Positions 33,622 to 42,538 of a stretch of DNA of 64,000 nucleotides are shown here, piece after piece. The stretch spans positions 1 to 64,000 of the forward strand of contig CAJUND010000014.1 of assembly GCA_910587655.1 (NCBI GenBank). The letters are read 5' to 3'. Within the stretch, counting starts at the first letter, position 1, and each line of letters opens with the position of its first letter. Source of the stretch: an uncultured Agathobacter sp. (lineage in GTDB: Bacteria > Bacillota > Clostridia > Lachnospirales > Lachnospiraceae). Under the pieces are notes generated by a model. It did no database searches. It was not told the DNA's origin and saw only the letters and a program-made list of their open reading frames with translations. A program made the position numbers and the translations under genes.

Positions 33622-34404
33622 CTATATGATGTGTTTTTCTTTGAATTTGCCAATCAGATAGTTGACAGACTCTGTAGGATCAAGATTTACTTTTTCTCCT
33701 GCTCCCTTCGGTACCTTGTCAGATGCTTTTGCAATCTTTGTCGGAGAACCGGCAAGACCAAGGTTTGAATCATCCACATCCTTAAGATCCGCACGTCCCC
33801 ATACGGTTACTTCCTTGTCAACAGCATCATAAATTCCACCCGGAGTCATGTATCTTGGCTCGTTCAGTTCAGAAAGCGCTGTAATTAAGCAAGGCATTTT
33901 TGCCTTAAGCTCATGGTATCTGTCCTCGTACTGGCGTTTTACGATAACGGAATCGCCTTCCACCTTAATTTCCTCTGCATAGGAAATCACCGGAAGGTTC
34001 AGATGCTCTGCAATCTGCGGTCCAACCTGTGCGGTATCACCGTCAATTGCCTGGCGTCCTGTGATGATTAAATCATAATCCAGGTTTCTTAATGCACCTG
34101 CAATGGTAGTGGAGGTTGCCCATGTATCGGCACCGCCTAATACCCTGTCGGTAACGAGTACTGCGTCATCAGCTCCCATTGCCATAGCCTCGCGGAGAAC
34201 TGCGTCTGCCTTTGGAAGACCCATGGTAAGAACTGTAACCTTTGCTCCTGTTTCATCTTTAATTCTAAGCGCTGCCTCAAGACCTGCTTTATCATCCGGG
34301 TTCATGATGGCAAGCATTGCTGCTCTGTCAAGTGTTCCGTCCGGGTTAAACTTAACGCCACCCTTTGTATCAGGAACCTGTTTAATACATACTACGATAT
34401 TCAT
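33622..34404 (-). CDS. etfB: electron transfer flavoprotein, beta subunit
   Basis: A 260-residue ETF beta subunit. It starts MNIVVCIKQVPDTKGGVKFNPDGTLDR. LTMGLPKADAVLREAMAMGADDAVLVTD is the nucleotide-binding loop region, and IITGRQAIDGDTAQVGPQIAEHL is the conserved recognition motif. In bifurcating ETFs the second flavin lies in this subunit. It sits between bcd (44-nt gap) and etfA (38-nt gap). Confidence 0.95.
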   Translation of the reverse strand: MNIVVCIKQVPDTKGGVKFNPDGTLDRAAMLAIMNPDDKAGLEAALRIKDETGAKVTVLTMGLPKADAVLREAMAMGADDAVLVTDRVLGGADTWATSTTIAGALRNLDYDLIITGRQAIDGDTAQVGPQIAEHLNLPVISYAEEIKVEGDSVIVKRQYEDRYHELKAKMPCLITALSELNEPRYMTPGGIYDAVDKEVTVWGRADLKDVDDSNLGLAGSPTKIAKASDKVPKGAGEKVNLDPTESVNYLIGKFKEKHII

Positions 34405-34448
34405 GTATTATCAATCTCCTTTTTCCTTATTTGTGATATATCTACCCA

Positions 34449-35603
34449 CTATCTTAAAAGTGCACCAGAGATAACCATCCGCTGAACCTCTGAAGTTCCT
34501 TCATAAATCTCTGTAATCTTCGCATCACGCATCATACGTTCTACATCGTATTCACGGATATATCCGTATCCGCCGAATAACTGTACAACCTCTGTTGTAA
34601 CTGCCATTGCTGTCTCAGCCGCAAACAGTTTTGCCTTTGCTGCTTCCACAGAGTATACCTTCTGTGTTGCCTTTGCCATTGCTGCCTTGTATACAAGAAG
34701 CTGTGCAGCTTCAATTCTTGCAGCCATGTCAGCCAGCTTGAACTGTGTATTCTGCTGCTGTGCAATGGAACGTCCGAACTGCTTTCTTTCCTTGGTGTAT
34801 TCAACACAGCGTGCAAGCGCACCCTCTGCGATACCAAGCGCCTGTGCTGCGATACCGATACGTCCGCCGTCCAGTGTATGCATGGCAATCGGGAAACCTT
34901 TTCCTTCCGGTCCAAGGAGTGCATCCTTCGGAATTCTGCAGTCCTCAAAAATCAGCTCGTAGGTGGAAGAACCACGGATACCCATCTTCTTTTCCTTTGT
35001 ACCGAAGGAGAAGCCCGGAGCGCCCTTTTCCACGATGAATGCAGAGAAGTTTTTCTTCTTTCTGCCTCTCTTGTCCTCTGTAACGCTTGTAATTGCAATG
35101 ACAATGTAAACATCTGCAACCTTACCGTTTGTAATAAAGCACTTGCTTCCGTTTAATACCCACTCGTCTCCGTCCAGAACAGCCTTTGTCTGTGCGCCCT
35201 GCGCATCAGTTCCTGCACCCGGCTCTGTCAGTGCAAATGCACCAAGCTTTTCGCCCTTTGCAAGCGGAGTCACAAATTTCTGCTTCTGCTCATCAGTACC
35301 ATATGTCATAATCGGATCAATGCACAGAGATGTGTGTGCGGATACAATTACACCTGTTGTGCCGCAGACCTTGGACAGTTCCTCCACGCACATCACATAT
35401 GTAAGAGGATCGCATCCCTGTCCGCCGTACTCCTTCGGAACCGGGATTCCAAGAAATCCGTATTTTGCCATTTTCTTAACTGTCTCTGCAGGAAACTGCT
35501 CTGTCTCGTCTGTTTCCTGTGCCAGAGGCTTTACTTCTGTCTCCGCGAACTGTGCAAACAGGTCACGAGCCATCTCATGTTTCTTGTCTAAAGTGAAATC
35601 CAT
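34449..35603 (-). CDS. bcd: butyryl-CoA dehydrogenase (short-chain acyl-CoA dehydrogenase)
   Basis: A 384-residue flavoprotein of the acyl-CoA dehydrogenase family. Signatures are ALTEPGAGTDAQGA and FITNG for FAD binding, RKQFGRSIAQQQNTQFKLADMA, and the C-terminal QLFGGYGYIREYDVERMMRDAKI with IYEGTSEVQRM, whose Glu is the catalytic base in Bcd. It reduces crotonyl-CoA to butyryl-CoA with EtfAB. Placement between hbd and etfB supports a butyrate role rather than beta-oxidation. Confidence 0.93.
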   Translation of the reverse strand: MDFTLDKKHEMARDLFAQFAETEVKPLAQETDETEQFPAETVKKMAKYGFLGIPVPKEYGGQGCDPLTYVMCVEELSKVCGTTGVIVSAHTSLCIDPIMTYGTDEQKQKFVTPLAKGEKLGAFALTEPGAGTDAQGAQTKAVLDGDEWVLNGSKCFITNGKVADVYIVIAITSVTEDKRGRKKKNFSAFIVEKGAPGFSFGTKEKKMGIRGSSTYELIFEDCRIPKDALLGPEGKGFPIAMHTLDGGRIGIAAQALGIAEGALARCVEYTKERKQFGRSIAQQQNTQFKLADMAARIEAAQLLVYKAAMAKATQKVYSVEAAKAKLFAAETAMAVTTEVVQLFGGYGYIREYDVERMMRDAKITEIYEGTSEVQRMVISGALLR

Positions 35604-35631
35604 GATTAAAATTCCTCCATTAATTTATTTT

Positions 35632-36504
35632 TTACTGGGCATCCACAGGTGTCTTTGTGCGGTCTGCATTATATACATAGAATCCCTTTCCGCTCTTTGC
35701 ACCCAGGTTGCCGCCGCGTACCATCTTGCGGATCAGCGGACATGCGCGGTACTTGCTGTCACCAGTCTCATTGTAAAGAACATCCATGATTGCAAGACAG
35801 ATATCCAGACCAATGAAATCACCCAGCTCAAGCGGTCCCATTGGATGGTTAGCACCAAGCTTCATGGCTGCGTCAATGCCTGCAATGTCAGATACACCTT
35901 CCATCTTGATGAACGCTGCTTCGTTAATCATTGGAATCAGAATACGGTTTACAACAAAGCCTGCTGCTTCATTTACCTGTACGGCTGTCTTTCCGATTTC
36001 AGCAGAAATCTTTTTGATTGCATCAACGGTTGCATCCGGTGTATTTACGCCTGCAATGACCTCAACCAGCTTCATGCGGTCAGCCGGGTTGAAGAAATGC
36101 ATTCCGATCATCGGACGGGAAAGTCCGTTTCCAATCTCTGTAATTGACAGACTGGAGGTATTGGAAGCAAAAATACACTCCGGCTTTGCAATCTTATCCA
36201 GCTCTGCGAAGGTTGTCTTCTTTACCTGCATATCCTCAAAAGCAGCCTCCACAATCAGGTCGCAGTCTGCACAGAGGTTCTCTTTGAGACCAGGTGTAAT
36301 CTTTGCAAGGATTCCGTCCACTGCCTCCTGTGTCATTTTGCCTTTTTCCACAAGCTTTGCATATCCTTTTGCAATCTTGTCTTTTCCGCCGTCAGCCCAC
36401 TCCTGCTTAATATCGCAGAGTGCAACCTCATATCCGTCAACCTGTGCAAATGCCTTGGCAATTCCCTGCCCCATTGTTCCTGCACCAATAACACCAACTT
36501 TCAT
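35632..36504 (-). CDS. hbd: 3-hydroxybutyryl-CoA dehydrogenase
   Basis: A 290-residue NAD(P)-dependent enzyme. The Rossmann motif is GVIGAGTMGQGIAKAFAQV. Catalytic residues lie in NTSSLSITEI and GMHFFNPADRMKLVEVI, and the C-terminal domain has NHPMGPLELGDFIGLD. It reduces acetoacetyl-CoA to 3-hydroxybutyryl-CoA. The gene follows thl directly (55-nt gap). The next enzyme of the path, crotonase (crt), is missing from this operon. Confidence 0.95.
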   Translation of the reverse strand: MKVGVIGAGTMGQGIAKAFAQVDGYEVALCDIKQEWADGGKDKIAKGYAKLVEKGKMTQEAVDGILAKITPGLKENLCADCDLIVEAAFEDMQVKKTTFAELDKIAKPECIFASNTSSLSITEIGNGLSRPMIGMHFFNPADRMKLVEVIAGVNTPDATVDAIKKISAEIGKTAVQVNEAAGFVVNRILIPMINEAAFIKMEGVSDIAGIDAAMKLGANHPMGPLELGDFIGLDICLAIMDVLYNETGDSKYRACPLIRKMVRGGNLGAKSGKGFYVYNADRTKTPVDAQ

Positions 36505-36559
36505 TCGTCAGTACCTCCTGAATTTATTTTCATATATTTTTTAAACGGCAAAGTTTTTA

Positions 36560-37744
36560 TTAGTATTTTTCAACGATTGTTGAGCAGCCCATTCCACCGC
36601 CGATACACAGTGTGGCAAGTCCGCGGTTCTTGCCTGTCTTCTGCATTTCGTAAAGCAGTGTTACAAGGATACGGCATCCGGATGCTCCTACCGGGTGTCC
36701 AAGTGCGATTGCACCGCCGTTTACGTTAACCTTGGACATATCGAAGTTTAAGTCCCTTGCTACAGCGATTGACTGTGCTGCAAATGCCTCGTTTGCTTCA
36801 ATCAGGTCCATGTCATCAATGGTAAGGCCTGTCTTAGCCAGAACCTTTCTTGTGGAAGCAACAGGTCCGACACCCATGATTTCAGGCTCAACACCGCCAA
36901 GCGCTCCTGCCACCCATGTTGCCATCGGGGTAACGCCAAGCTCTTTTGCTTTTTCCTCGCTCATGACAACGATTGCTGCTGCACCGTCGTTGATACCGGA
37001 AGCATTTCCTGCGGTAACAAGTCCGCCCTCTTTGCCTGAGCAGCATTTTAACCTGCTTAAGGACTCAGCTGTTGTGCCTGCACGAGGTCCCTCGTCAGTC
37101 ACAAAGTCAACCATCTCTTTTTTCACTTTCACCGGAACCGGAACGATTTCGTCCTTGAACTTGCCTGCAGCGATGGCTGCCTCGCATTTCTGCTGGCTGT
37201 TTGCAGAAAATGCATCAAGCTCTTCCCTTGTGATACCATATTTGTCACATACATTTTCAGCGGTAATCATCATATGGTAATGGTTAAATGCATCTGTCAG
37301 CGCATCATTTACCATACAGTCAATGATTGTCGCATTGTTCATTCTGTATCCGAAACGTGCCTTTGTCATAGCGTAAGGAGCCATGGACATGTTCTCCATA
37401 CCGCCTGCCACAACGATGTCAGCCTCACCTGCCATAATCATGGTAGCTGCATCATTGACACACTTAAGACCTGAACCACATACAACGTTTAATGTAATTG
37501 CCGGAACCTCAATCGGTAAACCGGCCTTAATGGAAGCCTGGCGTGCCACATTCTGTCCCTGTGCCGCCTGGATTACACAGCCCATCTTTACTTCATCAAC
37601 CATCTCAGGCTTTACACCTGCACGGTTTAATGCTTCTTTAATTACGATTGCTCCTAAATCTGCTACCGGAGTATTGCTTAATCCTCCACCCATCTTGCCG
37701 ATTGCGGTACGGCAGGCACCTGCTAATACAACTTTCTTTGCCAT
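36560..37744 (-). CDS. thl: acetyl-CoA C-acetyltransferase (thiolase)
   Basis: A 394-residue thiolase joining two acetyl-CoA to acetoacetyl-CoA. The nucleophile Cys89 is in LNVVCGSGLKCVNDA. The other catalytic motifs are ANEAFAAQ, GGAIALGHPVGASG and CIGGGMGC near the C-terminus. It is the first gene of the butyryl-CoA operon. AAAGGAG lies 7 nt upstream of the ATG, and a promoter with an overlapping Rex-type operator sits 40-90 nt upstream. Confidence 0.95.
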   Translation of the reverse strand: MAKKVVLAGACRTAIGKMGGGLSNTPVADLGAIVIKEALNRAGVKPEMVDEVKMGCVIQAAQGQNVARQASIKAGLPIEVPAITLNVVCGSGLKCVNDAATMIMAGEADIVVAGGMENMSMAPYAMTKARFGYRMNNATIIDCMVNDALTDAFNHYHMMITAENVCDKYGITREELDAFSANSQQKCEAAIAAGKFKDEIVPVPVKVKKEMVDFVTDEGPRAGTTAESLSRLKCCSGKEGGLVTAGNASGINDGAAAIVVMSEEKAKELGVTPMATWVAGALGGVEPEIMGVGPVASTRKVLAKTGLTIDDMDLIEANEAFAAQSIAVARDLNFDMSKVNVNGGAIALGHPVGASGCRILVTLLYEMQKTGKNRGLATLCIGGGMGCSTIVEKY

Positions 37745-37783
37745 TTTTCGTTCTCCTTTAAGTCAGACTTGCGTCTCCTGACG

Positions 37784-37801
37784 CTGTTAATTTTTTAACA
37801 A
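37784..37801 (-). promoter_or_regulatory. Rex operator in front of thl
   Basis: CTGTTAA-TTTT-TTAACAA matches the Firmicutes Rex consensus TTGTTAA-N4-TTAACAA with one mismatch. It begins 5 nt past the -10 box, covering the expected transcription start, the right place for a repressor. Rex senses the NADH/NAD+ ratio and is known to control butyryl-CoA genes in Clostridium. No rex gene is in the window. Confidence 0.8.
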
Positions 37802-37806
37802 AGTCT

Positions 37807-37835
37807 ATATTACCATATTTTATACATAAAATCAA
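37807..37835 (-). promoter_or_regulatory. promoter of the butyryl-CoA operon (TTGATT-17-TAATAT)
   Basis: TTGATT (37830-37835), a 17-base spacer and TAATAT (37807-37812) on the minus strand, about 63 nt before the thl start codon. Confidence 0.75.
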
Positions 37836-37913
37836 TCTATTTTCGCGTCCAAAACGCAAAAAATTGATGACTTTGTGAAAAAAGTCTAAAGTAAACTCAT
37901 TTTTCTGTGCGGA

Positions 37914-37942
37914 TTGCATAACTGGAAAATTTATGGTATAAT
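37914..37942 (+). promoter_or_regulatory. promoter (TTGCAT-17-TATAAT)
   Basis: TTGCAT (37914-37919), a 17-base spacer and TATAAT (37937-37942), 57 nt before the degenerate HD-GYP gene and divergent from the thl promoter. Confidence 0.7.
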
Positions 37943-37999
37943 TCTTATTAGACAATTAGACAGGGGAATACTATATTTGAATTTGGGGGAAGCTGCATT

Positions 38000-39283
38000 A
38001 TGAAATTTATGAAAACAGATGATTTAAAACCCGGCATGCGTCTGGCAAAACCAATTTACAACAAAGACGGAGTACTGCTCTATGAGCGCAATTCCGCCCT
38101 GACTTCACCCGGAATTTCCAGTGTGAAAAACTTCGGTCTCATCGGCATTTACATTCTGGAACCGGCGGAACCGCTCCCTCCTTTTTCCAGGGAGGACCAG
38201 ATTTTTGAACAGCTGCAGACTGTTTACATGTTTAAGCTGCGTGAATGCGTGGAGCTGATCCAGAAACGCAAAAAACTTGAACCTTTACATACATTTATTA
38301 ATGATATTGTGAAACACTACGGACGGCTGGACCACAGGGTGAACTTCAACCAGAACTTAAGGAGCGGGGAAGATTTCATGTACAAGCATTCCATCAGTAT
38401 GGCAATCCTTGTTACCATGATGACCGCCTACCTGAAATATCCGGCGCCGAAACAGCTTGCCATGGTAACTGCCGCCCTTCTCTATGATATCGGCTATATC
38501 TATGTGCCAAAGCCGATTCTGGAAAAAAGCGCTGACGAGTTATCGGCTGCGGACAAAGATCTGATCCAGCAGTCACTGGAACGGGGACTTACTTCACTTG
38601 CCCCTTACAGAAACGACCACGAATATTTCCCGCTGGCGCTTGCACTGATGCAGAATTATGTCTATGCAGACCATCCGGACAAATTTTCCCTCTCCGCTGA
38701 CAAGGATGTTATGGGAATGATCAGCCTGCTGCGGGTTGCCGACCAGTTTGACCAGATGACCGCAATGAACGTCGGATACGAACCGGTTTCCGAAATAGCC
38801 GCCATGCGAAGCTTAAAGAAAGACCCGAAACATTTTCCGCCGCTTTATGTGTCTGCGCTTGCCCAGTGTATCCACATCGTACCCCACGCAGCAAATGTGG
38901 ATTTGTCCACCGGGGATTCCGGCATTGTGCTTGTGGAAAATAATATTGATTTCATGCGGCCGATTGTCCTGCGCCTTTCAGACAATACCATCTACGATTT
39001 AAGCCAGGATGAAGTATATCAGAAAATTCAGATTCTGGATATTATGAAGACGATGGATAACCGGATTGCGGTTGATGATGAGACCATTAAACAGTTTGTT
39101 CCGGACCCGGAATTAAAGAAGATGACGCAGAGAATGCGTGCTTCCATACAGCAGGCAACTGCAAAGGATACGGCGTCCAAAAGTGCGGCGGCAAGAAATG
39201 CAGCGATAAAGAGTGCGGCTGTGAAAAGTGCAGCGGCAAGAAATACTGTAAAGAAGACGGTGGTGAAAAATACTGCCGGATAA
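38000..39283 (+). CDS. degenerate HD-GYP-like protein with Ala/Lys-rich tail
   Basis: A 427-residue protein. The N-terminal DUF3391-like part (LKPGMRLAKPIYNKDGVLLYERNSAL) is common in HD-GYP phosphodiesterases. The HD domain is recognisable (YKHSISMAILVTMMTAYLKY, then TAALLYDIGYIYVPKPILEKS), but the HD dyad is YD and no HHE..dG.GYP motif follows, so metal binding and cyclic-di-GMP hydrolysis are unlikely. The last 40 residues are a repetitive A/K/S/T tail (SKSAAARNAAIKSAAVKSAA). It may act as a binding or scaffold protein. The fold assignment is firm; the function is not. Confidence 0.75.
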   Translation: MKFMKTDDLKPGMRLAKPIYNKDGVLLYERNSALTSPGISSVKNFGLIGIYILEPAEPLPPFSREDQIFEQLQTVYMFKLRECVELIQKRKKLEPLHTFINDIVKHYGRLDHRVNFNQNLRSGEDFMYKHSISMAILVTMMTAYLKYPAPKQLAMVTAALLYDIGYIYVPKPILEKSADELSAADKDLIQQSLERGLTSLAPYRNDHEYFPLALALMQNYVYADHPDKFSLSADKDVMGMISLLRVADQFDQMTAMNVGYEPVSEIAAMRSLKKDPKHFPPLYVSALAQCIHIVPHAANVDLSTGDSGIVLVENNIDFMRPIVLRLSDNTIYDLSQDEVYQKIQILDIMKTMDNRIAVDDETIKQFVPDPELKKMTQRMRASIQQATAKDTASKSAAARNAAIKSAAVKSAAARNTVKKTVVKNTAG

Positions 39284-39294
39284 TCAGAAACTTT

Positions 39295-39330
39295 AAAAAG
39301 GAAGTCCCGTCTGAGACTTCCTTTTTGCTT
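39295..39330. terminator. bidirectional terminator
   Basis: A 12-bp stem (AAAAAGGAAGTC 39295-39306 with 39315-39326), an 8-nt loop and T-rich flanks. It separates the plus-strand HD-GYP-like gene from the convergent carB (stop at 39332). Confidence 0.85.
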
Positions 39331-39331
39331 T

Positions 39332-42300
39332 TTATATGTTCTTCACGGTTGCAATATCCACCGGCGTCAGCGTCCCGTTCGCTGTTTCCAGGGAAAGCGC
39401 CAGCGCATTGGCGGTATCCATTGCGGTAATGCAGTACACACCGGTTTCGATGGCATTTCTGCGGATTAAGAAGCCGTCACGGCTCTTGTCACCGTTTCCC
39501 TGCGTCGGGGTATCAATGACAAGGTCAATCTCATGACCGAGAATCAGGTCCATGACATTCGGGGATTCCTGCGTGATTTTGTTGACACGCCTTGCATTTA
39601 CCCCGTGCTCCTGTAAATATTTTGCCGTACTGCGGGTGGCATAAATCTTATAACCGAGCGCTTCAAAACGCTTTGCCACATCAACCGATTCCGGCTTGTC
39701 CGCATCTTTCACTGTCATAATCATACGCCTGTGCTTCGGCAGTTCCACTCCTGCGCCAAGGAATGCCTTATAGAGCGCTTCATTAAAGGTCTTTGCAATT
39801 CCCAGGCATTCTCCGGTGGATTTCATTTCCGGTCCTAAACTGATTTCCGCACCGCGCAGCTTCTCAAACGAGAATACCGGCATTTTGATGGCAATGTAAT
39901 CAGCCGCCGGGGCAAGTCCCGGCTCATAACCCATGCCGCGGATGGTCTGTCCCATAATGATTTTTGCCGCAAGGTCCACAATCGGGATTCCGGTTACTTT
40001 GCTGATGTACGGTACGGTTCTGGATGAACGCGGATTGACCTCAATCACGTAAATCTCATCATCCATGTCGATAAACTGGATGTTAATCATACCGACCACA
40101 TGCAGCGCCTTGGCAAGACGCTTCGTGTATTCCACCAGCGTATCCTTTGCCTTCTGCGAAATGGTATGCGCCGGATAAACGGAGATACTGTCCCCGGAAT
40201 GTACGCCGGTACGCTCAATATGCTCCATGATGCCCGGAATCAGGATATCCGTCCCGTCACAGATGGCGTCCACCTCGATTTCTGTTCCCTGCAGGTACTT
40301 GTCCACAAGAATCGGGTGGTCCTGCGCAATCGTGTTGATGATTCCGATAAATTCATCAATCTCCTCATCATTCCACGCAATTTTCATGCCCTGGCCGCCA
40401 AGTACATAGGAAGGTCTTACCAGCACCGGATAACCGATACGGTTTGCAACCTCTTTGGCTTCCTCAGCGGTGAAAACGGTTCCGCCTGCTGCACGCGGGA
40501 TTCCTGTTTCTTCCAGTATTTTATCAAACAGTTCCCTGTCCTCCGCAGCATCCACATCCTCCGCCTTTGTTCCCAGAATCGGAACACCCATTTTCATCAG
40601 TGCCTCGGTCAGCTTGATTGCCGTCTGTCCGCCGAACTGGACAACCGCGCCGTCCGGCTTTTCGATATTTACGATGGATTCCACATCTTCTGCTGTCAGC
40701 GGCTCAAAGTACAGCTTGTCCGCAATGTCAAAATCCGTGGACACGGTTTCCGGATTGTTGTTTACAATAATGGTTTCCCAGCCTTCCTTGGCAAACGCCC
40801 AGGTACAGTGCACGCTGCAGAAGTCAAACTCGATTCCCTGTCCAATCCGGATTGGTCCGGAACCAAGTACCAGTACTTTCTTTGGCGGATGCGTTTCTGC
40901 CGCTTCGTTTTCACTGCCGAATACGCTGTAATAATACGGCGTTTCTGCTGCAAACTCCGCCGCGCAGGTATCCACCATTTTGTAGGCGGCGACAATTCCG
41001 TTTTCATAGCGCGTTGTTTTAATTTCTTCCTCCGTTTTTCCGGTCAGTTCTGCAATCACGTTATCCGGGAATTCCATGCGCTTTGCTTCTTTTAAAAGCT
41101 CTGTGGTCAGCTCCTCTTTTTTCAGGCGTGCTTCCATTTCCACAAGAATCGCAATTTTATCAATAAACCAACAGTCAATCATGGTAATTTCGTGTATCAT
41201 GTCATAGGCAAAACCTCTGCGCAGCGCCTCTGCAATCACCCAGATTCTGCGGTCGTCCACGACGGTAAGCTGTTTTTTCAGCTCCGCATCCGTCAAATCG
41301 GAAAAGTCATAGGACAAAAGACTGTCCACATGCTGTTCCAGGGAACGGATGGCTTTCATTAACGCACCCTCAAAGTTGTCGCAGATACTCATGACCTCTC
41401 CGGTCGCTTTCATCTGTGTGCTTAACGTCCGTTTTGCCGTCAGGAACTTGTCAAACGGCAGACGCGGAATCTTAACCACGCAGTAATCCAGCATCGGCTC
41501 AAAGCTGGCATATGTTTTTAAGGTAATTGCATTTTTGATTTCATCAAGTGTATAACCAAGCGCAATTTTTGCCGTTACTTTTGCAATCGGATATCCGGTC
41601 GCTTTGGATGCCAGCGCGGAAGAACGGGACACACGCGGATTTACCTCAATCACGCAGTACTCAAAGGTCTCGGGATGCAGGGCATACTGGACGTTACAGC
41701 CTCCGGTAATCTGCAGCTCATTGATAATGTTAAGCGCAGAAGTACGCAGCATCTGGTATTCCTTGTCGCCCAGCGTCTGGGACGGGGCAACCACAATGGA
41801 ATCCCCGGTATGCACGCCAACAGGATCAATGTTTTCCATGTTGCAGACTGTGATGCAGTTGCCCATGGCGTCGCGCATCACTTCATACTCGACTTCCTTC
41901 CAGCCCGCAATGCAGCGTTCCACCAGAACCTCACCGACACGGCTTAAACGGAGTCCGTTTGTTAAAATGTCAATCAGCTCCTGCTCATTATGCGCGATTC
42001 CGCCGCCGCTTCCGCCAAGGGTAAACGCCGGACGCAGTACCACCGGATAACCGATGGTATTCGTAAAACGGATGCCGTCTTCCACGGTATTCACCACCTG
42101 TGAAGCCGCGCACGGTTCCCCGATTTTTTCCATGGTATCCTTAAACGCCTGGCGGTCCTCCGCCTTAAAAATGGTTTCCGCCGTGGTTCCAATCAGTTTT
42201 ACCCCGTGCTCCTTTAAAAAGCCTGACTCTGCAAGCTCCATGCCAAGGTTTAATCCCGCCTGGCCTCCGAGCGTCGGAAGAATACTGTCCGGCTTTTCCT

Positions 42301-42538
42301 TTAATATAATCTGCTGCAAAACCTCAGTGGTCAGCGGCTCGATATATACCTGGTCTGCAATCTGCTTGTCCGTCATAATCGTCGCCGGATTGGAGTTTAC
42401 CAGACAGACTTCCACACCCTCTTCTTTTAAGGAACGGCACGCCTGTGTTCCGGCATAGTCAAATTCTGCCGCCTGTCCAATGACAATCGGACCGGAACCG
42501 ATGACTAATACTTTTTTGATATCATGATTTCTTGGCAT
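39332..42538 (-). CDS. carB: carbamoyl-phosphate synthase, large subunit
   Basis: A 1068-residue enzyme of full family length with two homologous ATP-grasp halves. The first begins KKVLVIGSGPIVIGQAAEFDYAGTQACRSL and has GGSGGGIAHN. The second begins KKVLVLGSGPIRIGQGIEFDFCSVHC and has VLGGQGMKIAWN. A C-terminal MGS-like allosteric domain ends in GFLIRRNAIETGVYCITAMDTANAL. It makes carbamoyl phosphate from bicarbonate, ammonia and two ATP for pyrimidine and arginine synthesis. Its ATG overlaps the carA stop by one base. Confidence 0.96.
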   Translation of the reverse strand: MPRNHDIKKVLVIGSGPIVIGQAAEFDYAGTQACRSLKEEGVEVCLVNSNPATIMTDKQIADQVYIEPLTTEVLQQIILKEKPDSILPTLGGQAGLNLGMELAESGFLKEHGVKLIGTTAETIFKAEDRQAFKDTMEKIGEPCAASQVVNTVEDGIRFTNTIGYPVVLRPAFTLGGSGGGIAHNEQELIDILTNGLRLSRVGEVLVERCIAGWKEVEYEVMRDAMGNCITVCNMENIDPVGVHTGDSIVVAPSQTLGDKEYQMLRTSALNIINELQITGGCNVQYALHPETFEYCVIEVNPRVSRSSALASKATGYPIAKVTAKIALGYTLDEIKNAITLKTYASFEPMLDYCVVKIPRLPFDKFLTAKRTLSTQMKATGEVMSICDNFEGALMKAIRSLEQHVDSLLSYDFSDLTDAELKKQLTVVDDRRIWVIAEALRRGFAYDMIHEITMIDCWFIDKIAILVEMEARLKKEELTTELLKEAKRMEFPDNVIAELTGKTEEEIKTTRYENGIVAAYKMVDTCAAEFAAETPYYYSVFGSENEAAETHPPKKVLVLGSGPIRIGQGIEFDFCSVHCTWAFAKEGWETIIVNNNPETVSTDFDIADKLYFEPLTAEDVESIVNIEKPDGAVVQFGGQTAIKLTEALMKMGVPILGTKAEDVDAAEDRELFDKILEETGIPRAAGGTVFTAEEAKEVANRIGYPVLVRPSYVLGGQGMKIAWNDEEIDEFIGIINTIAQDHPILVDKYLQGTEIEVDAICDGTDILIPGIMEHIERTGVHSGDSISVYPAHTISQKAKDTLVEYTKRLAKALHVVGMINIQFIDMDDEIYVIEVNPRSSRTVPYISKVTGIPIVDLAAKIIMGQTIRGMGYEPGLAPAADYIAIKMPVFSFEKLRGAEISLGPEMKSTGECLGIAKTFNEALYKAFLGAGVELPKHRRMIMTVKDADKPESVDVAKRFEALGYKIYATRSTAKYLQEHGVNARRVNKITQESPNVMDLILGHEIDLVIDTPTQGNGDKSRDGFLIRRNAIETGVYCITAMDTANALALSLETANGTLTPVDIATVKNI

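Noticed and set aside
35143..36147. 334-residue plus-strand ORF across bcd and hbd
   Set aside because: Antisense to two conserved enzyme genes, with Cys/Ser/His-rich unnatural composition.
40100..41095. 331-residue plus-strand ORF opposite carB
   Set aside because: It is antisense to a strongly conserved gene, has no ribosome binding site and no recognisable protein pattern. It is an ORF shadow of high-GC third positions.
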